Origin: Hymenobacter persicinus
GTDB lineage: Bacteria; Bacteroidota; Bacteroidia; Cytophagales; Hymenobacteraceae
Length of the DNA stretch: 64,000 nucleotides
Assembly (NCBI RefSeq): GCF_004167665.1
Contig: NZ_SEWE01000024.1
Location: forward strand, 1 to 64,000
Reading direction: 5' to 3'
The notes under the pieces were generated by a model, which was not told where the DNA came from, ran no database searches, and saw only the letters and a program-made list of their open reading frames with translations. The stretch's first letter is position 1. Each line of letters starts with the position of its first letter. Positions 9,295 to 18,991 of the stretch are shown piece by piece. A program made the position numbers and the translations under genes.

Positions 9295-9900
9295 CTAATG
9301 AGACTTGAGAGCAAACTTGATCAGGCCTTCCACGCTGAGGTCGTTGCCGTGTTTGTTCTGGATCTGGTCCAGCGTCTTCTCGGCTGCGGCCCGAGCAAAG
9401 CCCAAGGTCACCAATGCCGCTAACGCTTCCGAGCGGTTGGTATTGTGCGCCTTGGCCATCGGCACGGTGTCCACCCCGGCCTTAGCCAGCAGCTCGTCCT
9501 TGCGCATTTTGTCGCGCAGCTCCAGAATCACGCGCTGGGCGGTTTTGGGCCCAACCCCTTTGATGCTCTGAATGGCGCGCACGTCTTCCTGCACGATGGC
9601 GTGGCGGATTTCGCCCACGCTCATGCTGCTCACCATCATAATGCCGGTGCCCGGCCCGATGCCCGACACCGAAATCAGCTGCATAAACAGCGCTTTTTCG
9701 TTCGGGTCCAGGAAGCCGTACAGGGTTTGGGCGTCTTCCTTGATGTGCTGAAACGTGAAGAGTTTGGCCTTCTCGCCCTCAGCGGGCAGCTTGGAGTAGG
9801 TGGCCAGGGAAATCTTGATTTCGTAGCCGACCCCGCTTACGTCCATGATAGCCATGGTGGGGTCTTTATGGGCCAGGGTTCCGTCTATGTAGGCAATCAT
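9295..9900 (-). CDS. ruvA: Holliday junction branch migration protein RuvA
   Basis: RuvA binds four-way DNA junctions as a tetramer and loads the RuvB motor for branch migration. The 201-residue protein shows the N-terminal OB-fold beginning MIAYIDGTLA, paired helix-hairpin-helix motifs (LISVSGIGPGTG and SIKGVGPKTAQRVILEL), and a C-terminal domain that contacts RuvB (ALVTLGFARAAAEKTLDQI). The length is normal. ruvA directly upstream of sprA is a recurrent Bacteroidota arrangement without a known functional reason. A TAGATTTG promoter element ~115 nt upstream could drive both genes. Confidence 0.97.
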   Translation of the reverse strand: MIAYIDGTLAHKDPTMAIMDVSGVGYEIKISLATYSKLPAEGEKAKLFTFQHIKEDAQTLYGFLDPNEKALFMQLISVSGIGPGTGIMMVSSMSVGEIRHAIVQEDVRAIQSIKGVGPKTAQRVILELRDKMRKDELLAKAGVDTVPMAKAHNTNRSEALAALVTLGFARAAAEKTLDQIQNKHGNDLSVEGLIKFALKSH

Positions 9901-10015
9901 ACGTGTGGTCGGGCCGACGCGGGTCGGCAGTTCGGGTCAGGGGTGGGAGCCGGGGTTGACTGGCCAAGTTTCATCGGCCGATAAGGGTCGAAAATGAAGC
10001 CAGCATGAGCCAACC

Positions 10016-10023
10016 CAAATCTA
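10016..10023 (-). promoter_or_regulatory. Predicted -7 element for ruvA-sprA
   Basis: TAGATTTG on the minus strand matches TAnnTTTG. I see no TTG at the standard 17-23 nt spacing upstream, so this rests on the -7 element alone. It lies between the maeB terminator hairpin and ruvA, where a promoter is expected. Confidence 0.45.
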
Positions 10024-10092
10024 CGGATTTTTGGCGCTGGTTTGAGATAAGCAGCAAATCGAAATAAACGGTTCCCGGCCACGCTGCCGCAG

Positions 10093-10135
10093 AAAAGAAA
10101 AAACCTGCGGAGGTCGTCCGCAGGTTTTTTCTTTT
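10093..10135 (-). terminator. Intrinsic terminator after maeB
   Basis: A 19-nt arm (10093-10111) pairs perfectly with 10117-10135 around a 5-nt loop. The stem core is CCTGCGGA, and the outer A/T-rich part gives a U-tract on either strand. It lies 46 nt beyond the maeB stop. Confidence 0.9.
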
Positions 10136-10181
10136 GCACCACCGACAGCCGACAAGCTGCTCGGTGCCGTCGCCAACGCGG

Positions 10182-12446
10182 TTACAGCGTCTGTCCGTAG
10201 GTCTGGGCATCCACGACGGCGATGGCAGTCATGTTGACGATGTCGCGCACGGTGGCGCCGAGCTGCAGAATGTGCACCGGCTTGCGCATGCCCATCAGCA
10301 CGGGCCCGATTACCTCGGCGCCCCCAATTTCCTGGAGCACTTTGTAGGCAATGTTGCCCGATACCACGTTGGGGAAAATCAGGGTGTTGGCGCCCTTTTC
10401 GGCCAATTCGCTGAACGGGTAGTGCTCCCGCAGCAGCTGGGGGCTCAGGGCCGTGTTGGCCTGCATCTCGCCGTCCAGGATCAGGTCGGGGTAGCGCTTC
10501 TTGGCCAGCTCGGTGGCCTTGCGGGCCTTGCTGGGCAACTCCCCGGCGTTGGAGCCGAAGTTGGAGTAGCTCAGCACCGCAATGCGGGGCTCGGCGTCGA
10601 AGAAGCGCACGGCCTGGGCCGTGAGGCCGATGATGTCCACCATTTCCTCGGCCGTGGGGTCGATGTTGACGGTGGTGTCGGCGAAGAAATAGGGCCCTTT
10701 CTTGTGCTGGATGATGTACATACCGGCCACCCGCTGCACGCCGTCCTTCACCCCAATCACCTGGAGCGAGGGCACGATGGATTTGCCGTAGTCCTTGGTC
10801 AGACCGGTAATAAAGGCGTCGACCTCGCCGGTTTCGAGCATCATCGAGCCGTAGTAATTTCGCTCCCGCAGCAGGCGTTTGCCTTCGTAGAGCGTGATGC
10901 CCCGGCGCTGCCGCTTTTCAAACAGCAGCTGGGCGTACTCCTCGCGCTTGGCGTCTTCCTTGAGAATGTCGATGATTTCGCAGCCTTCCAGGTCCAGGGA
11001 GTTGGCGCGGGCAATGGCGTCGATTTTCTCCCGGTTGCCCAGCAGCACGGGCGTGGCAATGCCCTCGTCGAACAGGATCTGGGCAGCCTTGAGGATTTTG
11101 TAGTTGTCGGCTTCCGGGAACACCACCCGCTTGGGGTTGGCCTTGGCGGCCGAGGTGATGCGGTTCATTAGCTTCTGGTTGACGCCCAGGCGGCTGCGCA
11201 GTTCGTCCTCGTAGGCAAACCAGTCGGTAATTACCCGGCGGGCCGAGCCGCTTTCAATGGCGGCCTTGGCCACGGCGGTGCTGACGGTGATAATCAGGCG
11301 CGGGTCGAGGGGCTTCGGAATCAGGTAGGTGCGGCCGAAAGCCAGGGTGTTGTCGCCGTAGGCTTTGTTGACCATTTCGGGCACCGGCTCCTTGGCCAGC
11401 TCGGCCAGGGCCTGCACGGCCGCCAGCTTCATGGCCTCGTTGATTTCAGTAGCCCGCACGTCCAGGGCCCCGCGGAAGATGTAGGGAAAGCCCAGCACGT
11501 TGTTGACCTGGTTGGGATGGTCGGAGCGGCCGGTGGCCATGATTAGGTCCGGGCGGGTGGCCATGGCCACGTCGTAGGCAATTTCGGGGTTGGGGTTAGC
11601 CAGGGCAAACACGATGGGGTTTTCGGCCATCAGCAGCAGCAGCTCGGCGGGCAGCACGTTGGCGGCCGAGAGGCCCAGAAACACGTCGGCGCCTTTCATG
11701 GCCTCGGCCAGGGTGGTGATGGGCGAGTCGGTGGCAAACTGCATCTGTAGCTCGGCCAGGTCGGTGCGCTGCTTATTAATGACGCCGTCTTTGTCGAAGA
11801 CGATGACGTTTTTGAGGCCCAGCTCCCGGTACAGGCGCAGGCAGCTGATGGCCGCCGCACCGGCGCCACTTACTACCAGCCGGATTTCGTCGATGCGCTT
11901 GCCCACGATTTCCAGGGCGTTGAGCAGGGCCGCCGACGAGATGATGGCCGTGCCGTGCTGGTCGTCGTGCATCAGTGGAATGTTCATCTGCTCGCGCAGG
12001 GCCTTCTCGATGACGAAGCACTCGGGGGCCTTGATGTCTTCCAGGTTGATGCCGCCAAACGTAGGTTCCAGCGACTTCACAATCTTGATAAATTCGTCGG
12101 GGTCGGTGGCGTCGATTTCGATGTCGAAGCAGTCGATGCCGGCGAACTTCTTGAACAGGACGCCCTTGCCTTCCATCACCGGCTTGGAGGCCGCGGGCCC
12201 GATGTTGCCCAAGCCCAGCACGGCCGTGCCATTGGAAATCACGCCCACCAGATTGCCCTTGGCGGTGTACTTATATACGTCGTCGGGGTCGGCGGCAATG
12301 GCCAGGCAGGGCTCGGCCACGCCGGGGGAGTAGGCCAGGGCCAGGTCGAGCTGGGTACTGACGGGCTTGGTGGGAACTACTTCAATCTTGCCGGCGGGAC
12401 TCTGGGAATGATAGTCGAGGGCTTCCTGCTTGTTGATTTTCAGCAT
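10182..12446 (-). CDS. maeB: NADP-dependent malic enzyme with C-terminal phosphotransacetylase-like domain
   Basis: A MaeB-type two-domain protein of 754 residues that decarboxylates malate to pyruvate, yielding NADPH. The malic half (about residues 1-425) shows [24 protein letters not shown], the metal-site region [10 protein letters not shown] and the Rossmann segment [11 protein letters not shown]. The second half resembles phosphate acetyltransferase ([18 protein letters not shown] and [12 protein letters not shown]). In studied MaeB proteins this half is regulatory and responds to acetyl-CoA rather than catalysing acetyl transfer. The frame runs upstream to 12491, but the ATG at 12446 ([13 protein letters not shown]) fits the family start. 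It forms its own transcription unit bounded by hairpins on both sides. Confidence 0.95.
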   Translation of the reverse strand: MLKINKQEALDYHSQSPAGKIEVVPTKPVSTQLDLALAYSPGVAEPCLAIAADPDDVYKYTAKGNLVGVISNGTAVLGLGNIGPAASKPVMEGKGVLFKKFAGIDCFDIEIDATDPDEFIKIVKSLEPTFGGINLEDIKAPECFVIEKALREQMNIPLMHDDQHGTAIISSAALLNALEIVGKRIDEIRLVVSGAGAAAISCLRLYRELGLKNVIVFDKDGVINKQRTDLAELQMQFATDSPITTLAEAMKGADVFLGLSAANVLPAELLLLMAENPIVFALANPNPEIAYDVAMATRPDLIMATGRSDHPNQVNNVLGFPYIFRGALDVRATEINEAMKLAAVQALAELAKEPVPEMVNKAYGDNTLAFGRTYLIPKPLDPRLIITVSTAVAKAAIESGSARRVITDWFAYEDELRSRLGVNQKLMNRITSAAKANPKRVVFPEADNYKILKAAQILFDEGIATPVLLGNREKIDAIARANSLDLEGCEIIDILKEDAKREEYAQLLFEKRQRRGITLYEGKRLLRERNYYGSMMLETGEVDAFITGLTKDYGKSIVPSLQVIGVKDGVQRVAGMYIIQHKKGPYFFADTTVNIDPTAEEMVDIIGLTAQAVRFFDAEPRIAVLSYSNFGSNAGELPSKARKATELAKKRYPDLILDGEMQANTALSPQLLREHYPFSELAEKGANTLIFPNVVSGNIAYKVLQEIGGAEVIGPVLMGMRKPVHILQLGATVRDIVNMTAIAVVDAQTYGQTL

Positions 12447-12557
12447 GAGGGGGGCGCAATGGATGGGTTGCTGTAAAGGGCAAGTAAGCAAGTTGGGGCC
12501 AAATCCGCCGGAATCAAAGTTTAGGCGGCATGCCTAATTAATTGCGCAAGAAATGCG

Positions 12558-12588
12558 CGAGCCCCGCGCCGGGCAGGCGCGGGGCTCG
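12558..12588 (-). terminator. GC-rich terminator hairpin after the LysM transglycosylase
   Basis: A perfect 13-bp stem (12558-12570 with 12576-12588) with loop gggca lies 24 nt after the stop of the LysM/SLT gene and before the maeB start. There is only a short T-rich tail. Confidence 0.75.
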
Positions 12589-12612
12589 ACAGGCTGGCTG
12601 AAGGACTCAGAA

Positions 12613-14586
12613 TCAGCTCTGCACAATGACCAGCTTCTGGCCGGGCTTCACCTCGTCGGATTTGAGGTGGTTGAGGCGGCGCAGCTGGTCCACGGTCACG
12701 CCCTGGTAGCGGCGGGAAATGTTGTAGAGCGTGTCGCCGGGCTGCACGAGGTGAGTTTTGGGCAGCTCGGCCTGGGGCGCAACGGCAGGAGCCGAAGCGC
12801 GGCGGGTCTTGGCCGCCGGAGTCGTGGTAGCAACGGTGGTCAAGGTGCCGGGCTCGGTTTCGGTGGGAGCGGTGAAGACCAGCTTCTGCCCGGGCACCAC
12901 GGTTTCGGAGGTCAGCTTGTTCCAGGCCACAATCTGCGCAACCAGCAGGCCCCGTTCCCGGGCAATCTTGGTCAGGTAGTCGCCGCGGCGCACAATGTAC
13001 GTGGCGGGCAGGCTGTCGTCGTCGGCGGGCGCCGGGGCGGCGGGTTCGGCGGGTTCGGCGGCGGCGGCTACTTCCCGCACGGGCCGGGCCGGACGTGCGG
13101 CTACGGTTTTAGCCGCGGGCTCTGCCTTGGCTTCCGCCGGGGCATCGGCGTCGGCAGTTTCGGTTGGTGCCACTGCTGCCACGGTCGTTTTCTCCGTTGG
13201 CAGCGGCAGCTTGGCCGGAATGCGCGGCTTGGGCGCGGCAGCTACGACCGGGGCGGTTTCCGGGGTTTCCACGGGCAGAAAGACCACCAACTGCTGCTTG
13301 GGCGTCAGCGTCTGTTTGCTGCGGGGCAGCTCGTTCCAGCGGCGCACTTGGGCCGGCGTCACGTCGTAGCGCTCCGCCACCGAGGCCACGCTTTCCCCGC
13401 GGCGCACCGTGTGGCGCACCCGCCGGAACTTGGGCTTATCGGCCACGGGCTTGTCGGCGGCGGCCACCAGCGTGCGGGTTGAGTCGGCACCATCCAGGGC
13501 CGGGGCCACGGGCGTAATCGGGGCGGGTGGGGGCAGCGTAACCTGGCAGAAATCCAGCAGGGTGTTGCGGTCCAGCGCGGCCAGCTCCACACTCACGCAG
13601 TGGGGCACGGTCAGGGCGTAGTTGCGGATGCTAGCGGGCAGGTAAGTTTTGCGAATTTCCGGGTTGTAGCGCGCCATAGCACCGGAGTCGAGGCCAAACT
13701 GGGCCGAGAACTTGCGCAAATCCAGGCTCCGCCCCGAAATCATGACCGTGTCGGTGCGCTCGGGGTAGAGGTAGTTGAGCTCGTCGGAATGCAGGTTGTG
13801 CTCGTTGGCGTACTGCATCGTGTAGAGCAGGGCCGTGAAGGTGGGCACGTAGTTGCGGGTTTCCTTGGGCAGCGACGGGTAGAGCGCCCAGAAGTTGCGG
13901 GTGCCGTTGCGCTTGATGGCCCGCTGCACGTTGCCGCTGCCCCAGTTGTAGGCCGCCAGCACCAGCTCCCAGTCGCCAAATTGCCGGTACAAATCCCGCA
14001 GGAACTTGCAGGCCGCCTCGGTCGACTTCTCCGGGTTCATCCGCTCGTCGATAAACTCGTTGCGCACCAGGCGCAGGTCGCCGGCCGTGGGGCCCATAAA
14101 CTGCCACAACCCTACGGCGCCCACCCGGGAGCGGGCCGTGGGCAGCAGCGCCGATTCCACCACGGCCAGATACTTCAGGTCCTGGGGCAGGTTATACTTG
14201 GCCAGGTACTTCTCAAACAGCGGGAAGTACAGGTTCTGCCGCTCCAGAATGCGCTGGGTGTAGGCCCGGTTGCGCACCGTGAAGTAGTTCACGAAGCTCA
14301 TCACCGTGCCGTTGAACACGTGGGGCACGTCGGTTTCAAAGCAGTTCACCCGGTCGGCCACCAGGTCCTTCAACTCAGGCGGCGTTTGCAGCCACACCAG
14401 GTGGGCAGAGTCGGGGCCGGCTTCGAGCGGCTCGGCCACGAGCGAGTCGAGCGGAACCTGAAGCTGGACGCGGGCCGTGTCGGTGGGCTGGTCAGCATTC
14501 AGCGGGCGCTGGACCTGGGCCGCCGCGGGGCGGACACCAGCTGCCAGCAGCAGCAGAAAAGCAACGCGACCCAACGACCTTTTCAT
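12613..14586 (-). CDS. Membrane-bound lytic murein transglycosylase with three LysM domains (MltD-like)
   Basis: Cleaves the glycan strand of peptidoglycan in the periplasm. 657 residues: an N-terminal signal peptide (RVAFLLLLAAG... ending near AAAQ), an SLT/GEWL catalytic domain at about 130-260, with the catalytic Glu in VVESALLP and the typical GLWQFMGPTAG and LAAYNWGSGNV segments, a long linker rich in Ala and Pro, and three LysM repeats at about residues 385-430, 530-575 and 610-655. The ATG at 14586 overlaps the gatA stop as TGATG. A GTG one codon earlier is less likely. It is translationally coupled to gatA, an unusual pairing of tRNA amidation with wall turnover that probably reflects operon history only. 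Confidence 0.92.
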   Translation of the reverse strand: MKRSLGRVAFLLLLAAGVRPAAAQVQRPLNADQPTDTARVQLQVPLDSLVAEPLEAGPDSAHLVWLQTPPELKDLVADRVNCFETDVPHVFNGTVMSFVNYFTVRNRAYTQRILERQNLYFPLFEKYLAKYNLPQDLKYLAVVESALLPTARSRVGAVGLWQFMGPTAGDLRLVRNEFIDERMNPEKSTEAACKFLRDLYRQFGDWELVLAAYNWGSGNVQRAIKRNGTRNFWALYPSLPKETRNYVPTFTALLYTMQYANEHNLHSDELNYLYPERTDTVMISGRSLDLRKFSAQFGLDSGAMARYNPEIRKTYLPASIRNYALTVPHCVSVELAALDRNTLLDFCQVTLPPPAPITPVAPALDGADSTRTLVAAADKPVADKPKFRRVRHTVRRGESVASVAERYDVTPAQVRRWNELPRSKQTLTPKQQLVVFLPVETPETAPVVAAAPKPRIPAKLPLPTEKTTVAAVAPTETADADAPAEAKAEPAAKTVAARPARPVREVAAAAEPAEPAAPAPADDDSLPATYIVRRGDYLTKIARERGLLVAQIVAWNKLTSETVVPGQKLVFTAPTETEPGTLTTVATTTPAAKTRRASAPAVAPQAELPKTHLVQPGDTLYNISRRYQGVTVDQLRRLNHLKSDEVKPGQKLVIVQS

Positions 14587-16022
14587 CACATGGCGGGCGT
14601 AAGAGTTTCCGTAACTGATTTGGCAAAGGCCAGCAGGTGCTCCTCGCGGAAGGCTCCGCTCAGCATCTGCACCCCGATGGGCAACCCGGCCGAATCGGTA
14701 CCGGCCGGCACCGAAATGGCGGGTACGCCGGCCAGCGAAGCCTGCACCGTGAAGATGTCGGCCAGGTACATGGCCAGCGGATCTTTCTGGTTTTCGCCGA
14801 TGCGGAAGGCCGTGGTGGGCGTAGTCGGCAACACCAGGAAGTCGTACTGGCGCAGCAGCTCGTCGGTTTTCTCCTTGATCAAACGCCGAACCTTCTGCGC
14901 TTTGGTATAGTAGGCGTCGTAATAATCGGCCGACAGCACGAAGGTGCCCAGCAGAATGCGGCGCTGCACCTCGGGGCCGAAGCCCTGGGCGCGGGTTTTC
15001 TTGTAGAGTGACTCCAGATCGGTGGCGTCGGGGGCGCGGTAGCCATACTTCACCCCGTCGAACCGGCTCAAGTTGGAGCTGGCCTCGGCCGTGGTCAGGA
15101 TGTAGTACGACGGCACGATGAAGTCGAGGTAGGGGAAGTCGACGGCGTCGACGACGTGGCCCTGCTCGCGCAGCGTGTCGAGTACGCCTTCCACGGCCTG
15201 CTTGATTTCCGGGTTCAAACCTGGCCGCTCCATCGTGTCGCGGATGTAGCCGATGCGGTAGTGGGGCGCGGGGGTGAGCAGCTCGCTGTAGGGCGGCACG
15301 GGCTGCTGGCTGGCGGTGCTGTCGAAGTCGTCGGCGCCGGCCATCACCTCGAGCAGCAGGGCGGCATCGTCCACCGAGCGGGTGAGGGTGCCAATCTGGT
15401 CGAAGGAAGAGGCGTAAGCAATCAAACCGTAGCGGGAGATGCGCGAGTAGGTAGGCTTAAAGCCCACAATCCCGCAGAACGCTGCCGGCTGCCGCACCGA
15501 GCCGCCGGTGTCGGAGCCAATGGAGGCCAGGCACAAGTCGGCCTGCACGGCCACGGCCGAGCCCCCGGAAGAACCGCCCGATACCCGCTCCGGATCAATT
15601 TCGTTGCGGACGGGCCCGAAGTAGGACGTCTCGTTGGAGGCGCCCATGGCAAACTCGTCGCAGTTCTGGCGCCCGATAAAAATAGCATCCTCGTCGAGCA
15701 GGCGCTGCACGGCCGAGCCGGTGTAGAGCGACTTGAAGCCGTCGAGGATGTGGCTGCTGCTTTGCAGGGCGTGGTCCTTGTAGGCCAGCACGTCCTTCAA
15801 GCCGATAACCATACCGGCCAGCTTACCGGCCGTACCGGCTGCCAGCTTGGCGTCCACGGCGTCGGCCTGGGCCAGAGCTTCGTCGGGCCAGACTTCCAGA
15901 AAGGCGTTCAGGTGACTTTTCTGCTGGATGTTATCCAGGTAATACTCCACGAGCTGACGACAGGTGGTGGTGCCTGCCGTCAGCTCGTTGCGAACTTCCG
16001 TAAGAGAATTGAACCGTCTCAA
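14586..16022 (-). CDS. gatA: Asp-tRNA(Asn)/Glu-tRNA(Gln) amidotransferase subunit A
   Basis: The amidase subunit of GatCAB. It releases ammonia from glutamine for transamidation of mischarged Glu-tRNA(Gln) or Asp-tRNA(Asn). 478 residues, normal length. The amidase-signature Ser-cisSer-Lys triad is visible: Lys in VIGLKDVLAYKDH, and the serines in the SGGSSGGSAVAV and IGSDTGGSVRQPA segments. gatB and gatC are not in the window, as is common in Bacteroidota. The reading frame starts at a TTG (MRRFNSL), 6 nt after the second tatA stop; I see no better ATG. It is last but one in a tatA-tatA-gatA-transglycosylase operon. Confidence 0.96.
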   Translation of the reverse strand: MRRFNSLTEVRNELTAGTTTCRQLVEYYLDNIQQKSHLNAFLEVWPDEALAQADAVDAKLAAGTAGKLAGMVIGLKDVLAYKDHALQSSSHILDGFKSLYTGSAVQRLLDEDAIFIGRQNCDEFAMGASNETSYFGPVRNEIDPERVSGGSSGGSAVAVQADLCLASIGSDTGGSVRQPAAFCGIVGFKPTYSRISRYGLIAYASSFDQIGTLTRSVDDAALLLEVMAGADDFDSTASQQPVPPYSELLTPAPHYRIGYIRDTMERPGLNPEIKQAVEGVLDTLREQGHVVDAVDFPYLDFIVPSYYILTTAEASSNLSRFDGVKYGYRAPDATDLESLYKKTRAQGFGPEVQRRILLGTFVLSADYYDAYYTKAQKVRRLIKEKTDELLRQYDFLVLPTTPTTAFRIGENQKDPLAMYLADIFTVQASLAGVPAISVPAGTDSAGLPIGVQMLSGAFREEHLLAFAKSVTETLTPAM

Positions 16023-16028
16023 GTGGTA

Positions 16029-16424
16029 CTATTCGTTAGTCGTTTGATCTAGTCGGGGCCGCTCGGTAACGGGCGGGGTAATTCCGCCGTCCATGGGCGG
16101 GGCAAGGGGAGTGGCGGGAACAACCTGCGCATCCGAAACTACGGAATTTTCGGCGGAAACCGGGGCTACGGGCTGCACCGGAGCCTGGTAAGCGGGCGTC
16201 GGGTTGTAAGGAGCCTGGGGTTGCTGGGGCGTGGTGCGGCCGGCATTCTCAAATTCGTTGCGGATTTCGCTCGACGCATCCTTGAACTCGCGGATGCCTT
16301 TGCCGAGGCCGCGGGCCAGCTCAGGAATCTTGTTGGCGCCAAAGAAAATCAGGATGACCACCATGATCAGCATGATTTCGCCGCCACCCAGGTCGCCCAA
16401 AAACAGAAAGAGGGGAGTTTGCAT
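16029..16424 (-). CDS. Twin-arginine translocase subunit TatA/TatB-like, second copy
   Basis: 131 residues. An N-terminal hydrophobic helix (IMLIMVVILIFFGANKIPELA) is followed by the amphipathic helix [16 protein letters not shown], the hallmark of TatA/TatB. The C-terminal ~75 residues are Pro/Gln/Ala-rich and probably disordered. Compared with the 73-residue copy just upstream it has extra N-terminal residues and a longer tail. It could take the TatB-like role, since Bacteroidota often lack a distinct TatB; this is inference. It lies 11 nt downstream of the other copy and 6 nt upstream of gatA. No tatC is in the window. Confidence 0.88.
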   Translation of the reverse strand: MQTPLFLFLGDLGGGEIMLIMVVILIFFGANKIPELARGLGKGIREFKDASSEIRNEFENAGRTTPQQPQAPYNPTPAYQAPVQPVAPVSAENSVVSDAQVVPATPLAPPMDGGITPPVTERPRLDQTTNE

Positions 16425-16435
16425 AGCTGAAGGAA

Positions 16436-16657
16436 TTACAGACGGTTGCGGTTGGGGTCGTTCGGGTTGACCGGGCGGTCCTGAAACTCGGGCTTTTCGT
16501 CCTTAGAGGCGTCTTTGAACTCACGGATGCCCTTGCCCAGGCCCTTGGCCAACTCCGGAATCCGCTTAGCACCGAACAACAGAATAATTACAAACAGGAT
16601 CAGCAAAATTTCGGTGGTACCGAACATGCCGACCAGGAGAAGTGAGGCGAGTGTCAT
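16436..16657 (-). CDS. tatA: Twin-arginine translocase subunit TatA
   Basis: A 73-residue pore-forming subunit of the Tat system, which exports folded proteins. It has a single transmembrane helix ([21 protein letters not shown]) with the [10 protein letters not shown] hinge, an amphipathic helix [13 protein letters not shown], and a short charged tail ending [10 protein letters not shown]. It is close to the minimal TatA length. First gene of the tatA-tatA-gatA run. Confidence 0.93.
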   Translation of the reverse strand: MTLASLLLVGMFGTTEILLILFVIILLFGAKRIPELAKGLGKGIREFKDASKDEKPEFQDRPVNPNDPNRNRL

Positions 16658-16870
16658 GAGTGGTGGCCTGGGGCCGGTTAGAAGGGGTGCAAAGCCTAGT
16701 ATACGCGGAGGCGCGTCATTCAGGATTGGTAAAGGTACCCGATAATTTTCAAAACAGTTCCGTGGCCAGGCAAACCCAACCCCGGAATCAGGCCCCCGAA
16801 GCCCCGGCCCAGCGGGGCTGCTGCCGCTCCCGGCGCCAGAGCAGAGCAGGCCCCAAACTACCGCCCCGGG

Positions 16871-18991
16871 CTACTTGCTGACTGGCTTGAAGCTCACCGC
16901 GGCCCCACCGCCGGGAGCCAGCGCAAGCGGCAGGGTTGAGCGGCTGTCCACTTTCACCCGCCGGATCTGGTAGGCCATTGGGTTGTTGTTCCAGCTGGCA
17001 TTTTTGCCGTCGGCGTAGATGGTGGCCTCGTAGCGCTGGCCGGGCGTCAGAAAATCGAGCTTAACGGACTGGCGGCGGGCATTTTCATCCGTAATGGCGC
17101 CCAGGTACCATTCCTCCTTGCCCTTGGCCTTGCGCACGGTGGTGAGGTAGTCGCCGGGCTCGGCGAGCAGGATGCGGGTGTCGTCCCAGTCGACGGGCAC
17201 GTCCTGGATAAAGCGGAAGGCGTCGAGGTGCTGCTCGTAGGCCTCGGGCAGGTCGGCGGCCATCTGCAGGGGCGAATACATCGTCACGTAGAGAGCCAGC
17301 TGCTTGGCCAGGGTGGTGTGCACCTGCTTGCCCTTGTTGCGCTCGGGGTTCCAGTCGTCGAGCTTGATCTGGAAGATGCCGGGGGTGTAGTCCATAGGGC
17401 CGCCCATAAGGCGGGTGAAGGGTAGGATGGTTTCGTGCTCGGGTGGGTTGCCGCTGCTCCAGGCGTTGAACTCGTTGCCCCGGGCCGCCTCGTTGGCCAG
17501 CCAGTTAGGGTAGGTGCGGTGCAGGCCCGTCGGCCGCACACTCTCGTGCATGTCGACCATGATGTGGTTGTCGGCCGTTTTCTGGGCCGTGCGCACGTAG
17601 TGGTTCACCATCCACTGCCCGTCGTGGTGCTCCCCGCGCGGAATGATGCGGCCCACGTAGCCGGTTTTCACCGCGTCGTAGTTGTGGCCCTGCATAAAGC
17701 GGTAAGCGGCATCCTGGCGTCGCTCGTAGTTCGTGACCGAAGAGCTGGTTTCGTGGTGCATCATCAGCTTCACGCCCTTGCTCTGAGCGTACTGCTGCAA
17801 CTCGGCCACGGCGAAGTCGGGGTAGGGCGTCACGAAGTCGAAGACTTCCTCTTTCCAGTTGTTGGCCCAGTCTTCCCAGCCCACGTTCCAGCCTTCCACC
17901 AGCACGCTCTGCAGGCCGTACTTGGCGGCAAAGTCGATGTAGCGCTTCACGTTCTGGGTGTTGGCGCCGTGGTGGCCGTTGGGCGTGAGTTTGCTCCAGT
18001 CGGTGTCGGCGAGCTTGAGGTTGCTCACGTCGGAGTAGTTCCAGCTGGCTTTGTTGACGTGCATCTCCCACCACACGCCCACAAATTTCTGGGGCCGAAT
18101 CCAGCTGGTTTCGGTGAGCTTGGTGGGCTCATTCAGATTCAGAATCAGCTTGGAGGCCAGCACGGCCGGGGCGTTGTCGGCCACCACGATGGTGCGCCAG
18201 GGCGTGTGCTCGGGAGCCTGCAGGTAGGCTTTGGCACCCAGGGCGTCGGGCACGAGGTGGCTGCGGAGGCCAAACGTGTTGGTATCCACGTCCAGCATCA
18301 TGGCCGGATAATTCACCAGCGCGGCCTCGTGGATGTTGACGTAGAGCCCATCGTCGGACTTCAGCATGAGCGGGGTCTGCACCCGCTGGGGCGCCGACTT
18401 GAGCTGGATGGCCTCAATCCCGGCGCTGTTGACCTCGCTCAAACGGGTGGTGCTGTAGGTGTACTCGTTGGAGTCGTAGTCGCCCGGAATCCAGAAGGCC
18501 TTGTGGTTGGCGGGCAGGTTAAACTCGGTCTTCTCGTCCTGGACCGTGAAGTACTGCAGCGCGGGCTGGGCGGGCAGCTCGTAGCGGAAGCCCACGCCGT
18601 CGGCAAACACCCGAAACACGAGGGTGAGCAGGCGGCCGGGTGGCGCTGACTGGCGCAGGCGGACGGTGAGCTGCTGGTAGTGGTTGCGGATGCTCTTGAC
18701 CTCGCCCCAGACCGGTTGCCAGGTTTCGTCCACGTCCTTCACGTCGCTGCCGACGAGCGTGAGCGGGCCGTCGAAGCCCTGGCCGTCGGCGAAGGCCAGC
18801 CCCAGGCGGGAGGGCAGCACCACGGGCTTTGGGCCGTAGGAAACCGCGTAACTGGGCCGGCCGTCGGGGGCCAGTGCAAAGGTGAGGCTAACCTTATCCT
18901 GGCGAGCCGTCAGCGCAGACTGCGTTTGGGCCCCGGCCCACTGGCGGGTAGTGAGCAGAAGCAGGAAAAGCAACGGAAGGGAGTTTCTCAT
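16871..18991 (-). CDS. Glycoside hydrolase family 97 protein (alpha-glucosidase-like)
   Basis: 706 residues from the ATG at 18991, which puts a signal peptide (LPLLFLLLLTTRQWAGAQ) at the N-terminus; the much longer open frame upstream is not coding. GH97 enzymes are Ca-dependent exo-alpha-glucosidases or galactosidases, best known from SusB. The N-terminal beta-sandwich (about 25-280) contains the TEFNLPANHKAFWIPGDYDS segment, and the barrel (about 290-570) contains VLVEGWNVGWEDW, MVDMHESVRPTGL and ANEAARGNEFNAW. The Glu residues in these three segments fit the inverting SusB-type subgroup, so alpha-glucosidase is my preferred activity. No SusC/D pair is linked. It stands alone, divergent from a GAF-LytTR regulator. 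Confidence 0.92.
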   Translation of the reverse strand: MRNSLPLLFLLLLTTRQWAGAQTQSALTARQDKVSLTFALAPDGRPSYAVSYGPKPVVLPSRLGLAFADGQGFDGPLTLVGSDVKDVDETWQPVWGEVKSIRNHYQQLTVRLRQSAPPGRLLTLVFRVFADGVGFRYELPAQPALQYFTVQDEKTEFNLPANHKAFWIPGDYDSNEYTYSTTRLSEVNSAGIEAIQLKSAPQRVQTPLMLKSDDGLYVNIHEAALVNYPAMMLDVDTNTFGLRSHLVPDALGAKAYLQAPEHTPWRTIVVADNAPAVLASKLILNLNEPTKLTETSWIRPQKFVGVWWEMHVNKASWNYSDVSNLKLADTDWSKLTPNGHHGANTQNVKRYIDFAAKYGLQSVLVEGWNVGWEDWANNWKEEVFDFVTPYPDFAVAELQQYAQSKGVKLMMHHETSSSVTNYERRQDAAYRFMQGHNYDAVKTGYVGRIIPRGEHHDGQWMVNHYVRTAQKTADNHIMVDMHESVRPTGLHRTYPNWLANEAARGNEFNAWSSGNPPEHETILPFTRLMGGPMDYTPGIFQIKLDDWNPERNKGKQVHTTLAKQLALYVTMYSPLQMAADLPEAYEQHLDAFRFIQDVPVDWDDTRILLAEPGDYLTTVRKAKGKEEWYLGAITDENARRQSVKLDFLTPGQRYEATIYADGKNASWNNNPMAYQIRRVKVDSRSTLPLALAPGGGAAVSFKPVSK

